Shown here: piece after piece, positions 19,026 to 26,606 of the stretch
Layout of the letters: each line of letters begins with the position of its first letter
Position numbering within the stretch: position 1 is the stretch's first letter
Source: Collinsella sp.
GTDB lineage: Bacteria; Actinomycetota; Coriobacteriia; Coriobacteriales; Coriobacteriaceae
Assembly (NCBI GenBank): GCA_019413925.1
Contig: DXMY01000028.1
Coordinates: 1-64,000, forward strand
Reading direction: 5' to 3'
DNA: 64,000 bases
Position numbers and translations under genes: made by a program
The notes under the pieces: generated by a model
Databases searched by the model: none
Told to the model about the DNA's origin: nothing
Seen by the model: the letters and a program-made list of their open reading frames with translations, nothing else

Positions 19026-19270
19026 GTTTTCAAGATTAGCAAAGCAATCATTAGAGATTTAAGGTGTTGTTTATTACGCTCAAAAAAGACAGGAGAAGGC
19101 TCGGCCTTTAGATAATACATGGCGGCAAATTGAATGGTGCTCCCGTAATTTTTAACACCAACACCGACATCTCGCCCCCCTAGAGGGAGCGAGATGGTTG
19201 GCTTTTCAAAATAATCTGAAAAGGAAGCTCGTAGAGAATTAAAATCCTGCGCACCGGAAGTGCATACAGT
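19022..19270 (-). pseudogene. C-terminal remnant of an unidentified gene
   Basis: An open frame of 82 codons ends in a TGA that overlaps the next gene's ATG, the usual coupling between genes of an operon. It has no start codon: a stop (TTA on the plus strand, 19271-19273) precedes it. In another frame upstream the reading continues briefly (FGKRFHEKAV), as if frameshifted. The sequence includes LPLGGRDVGVGVKNYGST. I do not recognise the family. Most likely the tail of a polymer-biosynthesis gene cut off when the adjoining repeat-protein gene arrived. The rest of 19271-19380 shows no gene; a hairpin (CATCTCGC/GCGAGATG, 19168-19196) lies inside the remnant. Confidence 0.55.
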
Positions 19271-19380
19271 TTATGACTGCCTTCTCATGAAACCGCTTGC
19301 CAAATCAAAGCACCTCAATTGGAAAAGAGTCCCTTAAGAATCAGTGTCTTTCTCCCACCTTTAAAGACACTTGTCCAATA

Positions 19381-21449
19381 TCAATAGGTAACAACCTTTG
19401 TTCCATAAGGTATGTTATCGTAAATCCATTTTGCGTTCTGGATCTCAAGGCGCACACATCCTGCAGAGGATGGAACGCCCATCGTGGGATCCATCACCCG
19501 GTTACTGTTGACGTAGTAGGGCGAAGAATGGAATAGATAATCACCGTAGAACTGTGTGTAGTAATAGCAAGTATATCCATGCCCAAAGGAGTATCCCTTT
19601 CCGTAGACTTGGTACTCCCCTATCACAGTTGGCGTACTGGCTTTTCCCGTCGAACATACATATCGACGGTTTAAGGACCAATTATTCCATGACCCAGTGT
19701 AGATGCTCGTGATACAACGCGACGTATCGACAAGTATCAGCCAATTTGTATTGCTTGAATAACTTTGAGCTTTAGCGTCCATATAGTCTGACACCCACGC
19801 GCCGTTAGCCATGAAGTAATTCCAGGATCCGTCCACAACGCGCCAGCCAGTAGCCATAGCCCCACTAGCATCAAGCCAATACCAGGTGCCGCCCAAATTG
19901 AGCCATCCCGTCTGCATATAACCAGACGAATTCAAGTAATACCAATATCCGTTAACGGCAACCCAACCGGTTTTCATAACGTAAGTAGATGGATCTAAAT
20001 AGAACCAGGAGCCATCCTTGCTCAGCCAGCCAGATCGTGCATAGCCAGCGGTCTCATCAAAGAAGTACCATTTTCCGTTAACGTTCTGCCAGCCGACGCT
20101 CAAGGAGCCATTAGTCGGATCAGCATAGAAAATGCAGCCACCAAGCGTCACGAAACCGCGCGCTTCGACCAATTCGCCATCGCCGTTTGAAGTAAATAAC
20201 TTCCCATTGCGCAATGTTCCGCACAACGAGCAGTCAGAACCAGCAAAAGCCTTAGACGGACCATCCTGAACCGAGTCCTGGACATCTACCCATTCACGAC
20301 AAGCAACAGCGCCTGAAGCTTTTGCATAATAGCTTTTCCCATTTACAGAAAAATGCCCGAGCAGCATTTTGCCGTCGACGGCAGGATCAAGATAATAGTA
20401 TTGGCTACCGTCCTTCAGCCAACCCGTCTTTACAATACCCGATGCATTAGATGGCTCAGCGTAATACCAGTCTCCATCGCTCATAAACCAGCCGAGTGAC
20501 AGCGCTCCCGTTGAAGAAAAATGATACCGATTCGATCCGATGGAAAAAAGCCGGTAACCATTCTATTGTCATTTGCGATATCGAGCCAATACCAAGCGCC
20601 GTTCACCGAACGCCAGCCCGACGCAAGTGCGCCGGAACCGTCTGCGTAATACCAGTCCGTACCATCAAACGCCCAACCAACAGCCATTGCACCGGAATCC
20701 GATAAATAATAACGTGATGAGCCAACGGAAACGATTCCCCTAGACATAGCACCATCATTGGCGGGATCAAGCCAATACCAGTTATTGCCAGTTTGAAGCC
20801 AACCGGTTAAGACTTCACCATTGCTACCCCAATACCATAAACCGTTATCAAGACACCATCCATTAATCAGTCCATAGGTTCCAAGAAGATAAGGATGCCC
20901 ATCGATAACACGTCGCCCAGTAACCATGGAACAGCCGTCAAGGGAGTCAAACCAGTACCATTGGCCTCCGATAAGCTGCCAACCATTTGCCAAAGCGCCT
21001 GATGGACTCGCGTAATACCACTTATTGTCAGTAAAAATCCAGCCGCAACTCATCGCGCCGTCACGAGCGGGGTCCAAATAAAACAACGAGCCGTCAACAT
21101 TCTGCATTCCGGTCAAACGGCAGTCGTCAAGATAGTAATACCAGGACAAACCGTCCCATTGCCATCCAGATAGTTTTTCCGTCGTCGACGAGTCTTGGCT
21201 TTCGACAACCTGTGGATTCGAATCTTCCGCTGTTTTGCCAGCATAATCGTTGGAATCTTGAGCGAGACCGCCGCCGACAAAAGCACCCGACCCTTCCGTC
21301 GAGTCGCGCTCTACGATATCGTTATCCGCCCCCTCTTCCACGGCATAAGCAGTGCAAGAAAACGCGGGGGCGAAAACCGAGAGCGAGGCGGATAGTAGCA
21401 CCAAGCCGATTGCTCGCCAGCAAATTCGATGATCAATCCGAGCATTCAT
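19381..21449 (-). pseudogene. Secreted repeat protein with L,D-transpeptidase (YkuD) domain, split by a one-base frameshift
   Basis: The gene starts at ATG 21449 (MNARIDHRIC, signal peptide ending near SCTAYA) and reads choline-binding-type repeats. Its frame ends early, with a TGA at about 20481, after VTGFF. The correct continuation lies one frame over. Adding one T to a run of six T in the coding strand (A6 at 20544-20549) restores FFSIGSNRYHFSSTGAL and an unbroken repeat array. The restored C-terminus is a YkuD L,D-transpeptidase with HSSPYY, then SSAGCVRL carrying the catalytic Cys. That domain cross-links peptidoglycan or attaches proteins. A true indel, a phase-variable tract or a sequencing error could all explain the break. 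Confidence 0.82.
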
Positions 21450-21491
21450 TTCAGGCCCCCAACCGGTACCGACTGTCTTACAAGGAATCAA

Positions 21492-23663
21492 TTAGATAAA
21501 CGGACGGGCTGCGCCGATCACATTTCCCCTAGCGCTGACGGGATGAATACCGACACCCTGATGAGGCCAGGAGTCAATCATCATACCGCCGCCAAGTGCG
21601 ATTGCGATATGCCCGCGATAATAAATCACATCGCCACGCTGAATCGAGCTGGTGCTCACGGGCATAAAGATGTTGCTTCGATACCAATTCATCGAATTGT
21701 AGGTTTGGCTTGGATCCCAGCGATGGTTATAAGGGTTGTAAACACCCATATCCATGCCAGTAGCATAAAGACATTGCAAGACAAAACCAGAGCAATCAAC
21801 AGCCCCGCCGGGAGCGGTAGACCAAGGCTCAATATATTGCGTACCGATATATTCGTAAGCACGCTGAATAAAGGCATTCACGCAATCTTCCCGCGTCGCT
21901 TCGACAGAAATGCGAGAAGGAGTCACATAGGAAAAGTAGCCAGTGCAGTAGCTAGGCAACTGAACAGTCCAAGAGCTGACCTGGGGATACTGCGGAGGAT
22001 TTTGCCAGCCAACCTTGTCGCACTGGCCATCGCTCCAGAAAAATCGACGCACGCCATCGATGGTTCTTGCGCCTGTTGCCATAGCACCGCTGCCGTCTAG
22101 CCAATACCACTTACCCGAATCTTTAAGCCAGCCAACATGCATGCTGCCGTTGGAGTCAAGGTAATACCATGTTCCATTGAGGCATTTCCAACCAGTTGCC
22201 ATTTTTCCGTCGGCGTTTAGGTAATACCATGCACCGTCAGTAAAAACCCATCCAGTTTTCATCGCACCAGAATCGGCATCAAGCCAATACCAATCGCCAT
22301 CAATCTGCAGCCATCCACGATGAATGACGCCCGTTCCGGGCTCAGCATAAAACCTTTGATTTGCAACATTAACCCAACCGGACGCAACCTGCCAGCCATC
22401 AGCTCCAGCTGTTTTTAGGATAGTACCGTTTTCGCGGATCACATCTTTGCAAAGATATCCATTGCCATCGGCATATCTTTCTACGCCGTCTTTAACGGTA
22501 ATCCAGCTTGACACCACAAGTCTACCGCTCAGGTTTGCGAAACAATCGTTGCCGCCCACCTCAAATAAGCCCGTTTTCATGAGATGGCTAGCAGGGTCCA
22601 GGTAATACCAACTCACGCCCTCTTTATACCAGCCAGAAATAAGCGCGCCAGATTCAGAGGCAAAATACCAGCCGTCCTCGGACTGAGCCCAACCAATAGC
22701 CATAGTCCCATTCGAATTCAAATAATATGCTGCATTGCCAAGGTCTAAATACCCAACAGACATTTTGCCGTCGGAAGCCGGATCGAGATAATACCAGGTT
22801 CCGTTAACGAGTTGCCAGCCAGTGACCGCAATACCATTAGAGCAGTAATACCAATCTACTCCATCTTTGAACCATCCATTTACGAGGCCATAGTCGCCAA
22901 AAATGTAGGTACTTCCATCGATCTCGTGACGACCTTTGAACATAGCCAGCGTCTGAGAGTCAAAATAATAGCGAGTCCCACCTATCGTCTGCCATGACGA
23001 AGCAAGTGCGCCCGATGGATATGCCCAGTACCAATTCCCGTCAACGAGAATCCAGCCGGTTTTCATAGCACCAGTGGCATCTAAATAGTATTTCCCGCTC
23101 CCGAGGTCGACAAAACCAACCTGCATTATATGGGTGGCAGGATTCAGGTAATACCATGTGCCGTCTTGATAAAACCAATCAGCAGCTAAATCGCCTCCAG
23201 CATTGGCATAAAACCAATTTCCATCTGAGTTACGTAGCCAGCAGTTCTGATATAGCGCGCCAAAAGGCGTTGCGGCATTGCCGTCATTCGCATAAAACGA
23301 AGCAGTCGATCCGCCAGCATCGGTCACATTGAAATAACCTGTCTGCATTGCACCATCATTGGCCGGATCAAGCCAATACCAATAGCCCCCGCTTTGCAGC
23401 CAGCCAGTTTGGTGTTTACCGTTTTTTCCGTAATACCAAACTCCGGACGACTCGTCTCGTTGCCAGCCATCTTTTATGACGGAAGAATTATCAGGTTGCA
23501 AATCATCGGAAACCACAGAAGAAAAATCCGCTTTTGACTCAATACTCTGAGCCTCAACGGAATCCTGTGCAAACGCGACATTCGCACTCAGGGGCAAGCA
23601 GCAAGCAGTGATTAATGACGCAGCAGCACAAACAAGCGTGGCCTTCTTTTCGAATCGATACAT
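21492..23663 (-). CDS. Secreted choline-binding-type repeat protein with C-terminal NlpC/P60 endopeptidase
   Basis: 723 residues. Signal peptide 1-32 (ends ANVAFA), then a long array of aromatic wall-binding repeats (about 65-555). The C-terminal NlpC/P60 domain has the catalytic Cys in AVDCSGFVLQC (about 620) and His in YRGHIAIALGGG (about 682). NlpC/P60 enzymes cut peptide stems of peptidoglycan. GGGAGGG precedes the ATG. It is divergent from licCA, so its promoter and that of the choline genes share one 165-base gap. Together with its neighbours it would be held on phosphocholine-decorated wall polymer. Confidence 0.9.
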   Translation of the reverse strand: MYRFEKKATLVCAAASLITACCLPLSANVAFAQDSVEAQSIESKADFSSVVSDDLQPDNSSVIKDGWQRDESSGVWYYGKNGKHQTGWLQSGGYWYWLDPANDGAMQTGYFNVTDAGGSTASFYANDGNAATPFGALYQNCWLRNSDGNWFYANAGGDLAADWFYQDGTWYYLNPATHIMQVGFVDLGSGKYYLDATGAMKTGWILVDGNWYWAYPSGALASSWQTIGGTRYYFDSQTLAMFKGRHEIDGSTYIFGDYGLVNGWFKDGVDWYYCSNGIAVTGWQLVNGTWYYLDPASDGKMSVGYLDLGNAAYYLNSNGTMAIGWAQSEDGWYFASESGALISGWYKEGVSWYYLDPASHLMKTGLFEVGGNDCFANLSGRLVVSSWITVKDGVERYADGNGYLCKDVIRENGTILKTAGADGWQVASGWVNVANQRFYAEPGTGVIHRGWLQIDGDWYWLDADSGAMKTGWVFTDGAWYYLNADGKMATGWKCLNGTWYYLDSNGSMHVGWLKDSGKWYWLDGSGAMATGARTIDGVRRFFWSDGQCDKVGWQNPPQYPQVSSWTVQLPSYCTGYFSYVTPSRISVEATREDCVNAFIQRAYEYIGTQYIEPWSTAPGGAVDCSGFVLQCLYATGMDMGVYNPYNHRWDPSQTYNSMNWYRSNIFMPVSTSSIQRGDVIYYRGHIAIALGGGMMIDSWPHQGVGIHPVSARGNVIGAARPFI

Positions 23664-23759
23664 AAGCGACCCTCCCAGATATCCTATTTAGTTATTTTAA
23701 TCCACCTTTCGAGATTGATTTTCGCTACTTTCTGTTCAGTCTATGTAGCTAAATACAAT

Positions 23760-23782
23760 TGATTGAACATATCGTTCAATCA
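23760..23782. promoter_or_regulatory. Palindromic operator candidate upstream of licCA
   Basis: TGATTGAAC and its exact complement GTTCAATCA flank ATATC. The palindrome lies 46 bases before the licCA start, in the divergent gap with the NlpC repeat-protein gene. Because LicCA begins with a winged-helix domain, an autoregulatory site is plausible. The gap is AT-rich, but no clean -35/-10 pair is obvious. Confidence 0.6.
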
Positions 23783-23828
23783 TTCTATTCTTTTCCTAAG
23801 CAATGAACATCTTAATTGGAGGCCTGCA

Positions 23829-25601
23829 GTGGAACTGACCAAGCGTAACTTTACAGTTCTGTACGAATACCTAAAGAACCCATATGCCAGCCAGCGAGAA
23901 GTTGCCGAGCGCACCGGCCTTTCACTTGGATCAGTAAACGCAGCGAATAAAGAGCTCACGAATGAGGGGCTTCTCGAATCGGACAGCCTAACCGACGGCG
24001 GTTACGAAGCGCTTCATCCCTATAAGGTTGAAAACGCAGTGATATTGGCTGCGGGGCTTTCGAGCCGCTTTGCTCCCATTTCGTATGAAAAGCCCAAAGG
24101 CCTTTTAAAAGTACGTGGTGAGATCCTCATTGAGCGACAGATTAGGCAGCTGCAAGACGCAGGTATCAGCAATATCACCGTCGTTGTCGGCTATAAAAAA
24201 GAATATTTCTTCTATCTCGAAAGCAAGTTCGGCGTCTCGATTGTCGTCAACAACGAATATGCATCCAAAAATAACCACGCATCGCTTATGTGCGTAAAAG
24301 AGCGGCTTGGCAACACCTATATTTGCTCAAGCGATGATTACCTTCTAAACAATCCGTTCGAAGCATACGTTTGGAAAGCATTTTATTCTGCTCAATATGC
24401 TGAAGGCGCCACCAAAGAATGGTGCATTCAAACCGGAGCAATGGACAGAATTACCAATGTTACGATTGGCGGTTCCGATGCTTGGTATATGCTCGGACAT
24501 GTCTACTTTGATAAAGCCTTCTCGCTTGCATTTAAGCAGATTCTCGAAACGGAATATAACAAGCCCGAAACAACGGACAAGCTTTGGGAAGATCTATATA
24601 TCGAGCACATCAAGGAGCTCGATATGGTTATCAAGAAGTATCCTGAGGGCGAGATCAACGAATTCGATTCTCTTGATGAGCTGCGTGCCTTTGATCCGCA
24701 TTTTATCGAAAACGTTGACTCCGATATTTTCGATAACATCGAGCAAGTGCTCGGCTGCTCCAAATCAGAGATTCACGACGTTTATCCCCTTAAACAAGGT
24801 CTTACGAATCTATCGTGCCACTTTAGAACCAATGACGGAGAGTACGTTTACCGCCATCCGGGAGTCGGGACCGAACTGCTTATTAACAGAAATGGAGAAG
24901 TAGCCGCACTTAAAAAGGCCAAGGAGCTCGGCCTTGACGACACGTTCATTCATGAGGACCCAAAGCGTGGTTGGAAAATTTCGAAGTTTGTACCCAACGC
25001 AAAGCAGCCTGACCCGCATGATCCTGCCCAAATGAATCGAATGATGCAGATGTGTCGTTCGCTTCACGAGAGTGGTGCAAATGTTGAAACCGAATTTGAC
25101 TTCTACCTCGAAGCGAAGCGCTACGAATCACTTCTTCTGGAAAAAGGTCCCATCGACATTCCAGGCTACAGGGAAATGTCCGCCGAAATCGATGAATTGG
25201 AGCACTTTGTACAGGCCGATAATGCACCAAAATGCCTTTGCCACAATGACTTCTTTTACCTCAATTTCCTTATCGATGAGAACGACAAGTACTATCTCAT
25301 TGACTGGGAATATGCTGGCATGAGCGATTACGCAAACGATTTTGGAACATGCAGTGTCTGCTGCGAGCTTTCCGAAGATGAAGTCGACCGCGCGCTTGAT
25401 GCATATTTTGGGCGCAAGGCAACAAACAACGAAATTGCGCATAACTATGCGCACATTGCCCTTGCAGGATGGTGCTGGTACCTCTGGTCTCTTCTGAAAG
25501 AAGCCGAAGGCGACTTCGTGGGCGAATGGCTCTATATCTACTTCAATTACGGTGCCAAATACCTCAAAAAGGCACTGGAGATCTATCGGAAAGGTGAGTA
25601 A
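23829..25601 (+). CDS. licCA: Three-domain fusion: winged helix / choline-phosphate cytidylyltransferase (LicC) / choline kinase (LicA)
   Basis: 590 residues from a GTG at 23829 with GGAGG six bases upstream. Residues 1-60 are a winged-helix DNA-binding domain (SQREVAERTGLSLGSVNAAN). Residues about 68-290 are the nucleotidyltransferase, starting VILAAGLSSRFAPISYEKPK, with SSDDY. Residues about 315-590 are an aminoglycoside-phosphotransferase-like choline kinase with CHNDFFYLNF and IDWEYAG. Together they would phosphorylate choline and make CDP-choline for LicD. LicB follows two bases later. In Haemophilus and pneumococcus LicA and LicC are separate and have no DNA-binding domain, so the fused regulator is unusual. 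Substrate is inferred from family and neighbours. Confidence 0.9.
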   Translation: MELTKRNFTVLYEYLKNPYASQREVAERTGLSLGSVNAANKELTNEGLLESDSLTDGGYEALHPYKVENAVILAAGLSSRFAPISYEKPKGLLKVRGEILIERQIRQLQDAGISNITVVVGYKKEYFFYLESKFGVSIVVNNEYASKNNHASLMCVKERLGNTYICSSDDYLLNNPFEAYVWKAFYSAQYAEGATKEWCIQTGAMDRITNVTIGGSDAWYMLGHVYFDKAFSLAFKQILETEYNKPETTDKLWEDLYIEHIKELDMVIKKYPEGEINEFDSLDELRAFDPHFIENVDSDIFDNIEQVLGCSKSEIHDVYPLKQGLTNLSCHFRTNDGEYVYRHPGVGTELLINRNGEVAALKKAKELGLDDTFIHEDPKRGWKISKFVPNAKQPDPHDPAQMNRMMQMCRSLHESGANVETEFDFYLEAKRYESLLLEKGPIDIPGYREMSAEIDELEHFVQADNAPKCLCHNDFFYLNFLIDENDKYYLIDWEYAGMSDYANDFGTCSVCCELSEDEVDRALDAYFGRKATNNEIAHNYAHIALAGWCWYLWSLLKEAEGDFVGEWLYIYFNYGAKYLKKALEIYRKGE

Positions 25602-25603
25602 CG

Positions 25604-26545
25604 ATGCAATTCGGCTTTTTTAGCGGTCTTCTTTGGGGCCTTGATACAGTAATTCTTGGAATCGGCTTGGCGCTTGCGCCCTATATTGGATCGGCGGAAG
25701 CGCTTGCATGCGCCTCCATTGCGGGATCCTTTCTCCATGATGCCTTCTGTGCAATTTGGCTCTTTGGCTACATGGGAGTCCGAGGCAGACTAAAAGACAC
25801 GCTCGCTGCACTTAAAACTCGTTCGGGCAAGGTCGTCATCGCCGGCGCCCTACTCGGTGGACCTATCGGAATGACCGGCTACGTATTGGCAATTAATAAC
25901 ATCGGAGCTGCCTACACGGCAATCATCTCCGCCTTCTATCCCGCAGTCGGAGCATTCCTTTCCTTCGTACTGCTGAAGGAGAAAATGGGCAAAGGCCAGA
26001 TTCTTTCCCTTCTCGTTGCTCTTTGCGGTGTAATGACGATGGGCTATCTATCGGCCGGATCGAGCGAGATTGCAAATGCCCCCCTCGGCTTACTCGGCGC
26101 AGTGCTTGCCGTTATTGGATGGGGATCCGAAGCGGTGCTGTGCGCATGGGGAATGAAAGATGATGCCGTTGATGACGAAACAGCTTTGCAAATCCGCGAA
26201 ACTACAAGTGCGCTTGTTTATGGAGCGCTCGTACTCCCCCTCTTCGGAGCATGGCATTTCACGTTGGGCGCTATCCCAAGCATGCCCACATTGATTATTG
26301 CACTCGCCGGACTCGCAGGAACTGCATCCTATCTGTTCTATTACAAGGGCATTGCGGCAATCGGAGCAGCGCGTGCGATGGCTCTGAATATCTCCTATTC
26401 GGCATGGTCAGTGGTCTTTGGCCTGATCTTGCTTGGAACAATTCCCGACATGGCATCCGTAATCTGCTGCGTTGTAATTGTATGCGGAACAGTTTTGGCA
26501 GCCAGTAACTGGGACGAACTATTTGGACGTAAGAAGACGGCGTAG
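25604..26545 (+). CDS. licB: LicB-like choline permease (EamA/DMT superfamily)
   Basis: 313 residues with ten hydrophobic helices in two EamA-type halves; GAAYTAIISAFYPAVGAFLSF is a typical mid-protein segment. The gene starts two bases after the licCA stop, so it is co-translated. In Haemophilus and Streptococcus LicB of this fold imports choline for LicA. Role assigned from operon position; the superfamily alone does not give the substrate. Ends at a strong terminator. Confidence 0.85.
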   Translation: MQFGFFSGLLWGLDTVILGIGLALAPYIGSAEALACASIAGSFLHDAFCAIWLFGYMGVRGRLKDTLAALKTRSGKVVIAGALLGGPIGMTGYVLAINNIGAAYTAIISAFYPAVGAFLSFVLLKEKMGKGQILSLLVALCGVMTMGYLSAGSSEIANAPLGLLGAVLAVIGWGSEAVLCAWGMKDDAVDDETALQIRETTSALVYGALVLPLFGAWHFTLGAIPSMPTLIIALAGLAGTASYLFYYKGIAAIGAARAMALNISYSAWSVVFGLILLGTIPDMASVICCVVIVCGTVLAASNWDELFGRKKTA

Positions 26546-26563
26546 CTAGATTAACAATGTAGC

Positions 26564-26596
26564 AAAAGGGGAGAGCTCGTCGAGCTCTCCCCTTTT
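26564..26596. terminator. Bidirectional rho-independent terminator
   Basis: An inverted repeat with AAAAGGGGAGAGCT arms around a CGTCG loop, ending in TTTT on both strands. It separates licB from the convergent GH25 gene. Confidence 0.9.
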
Positions 26597-26606
26597 AGCA
26601 TCATGG

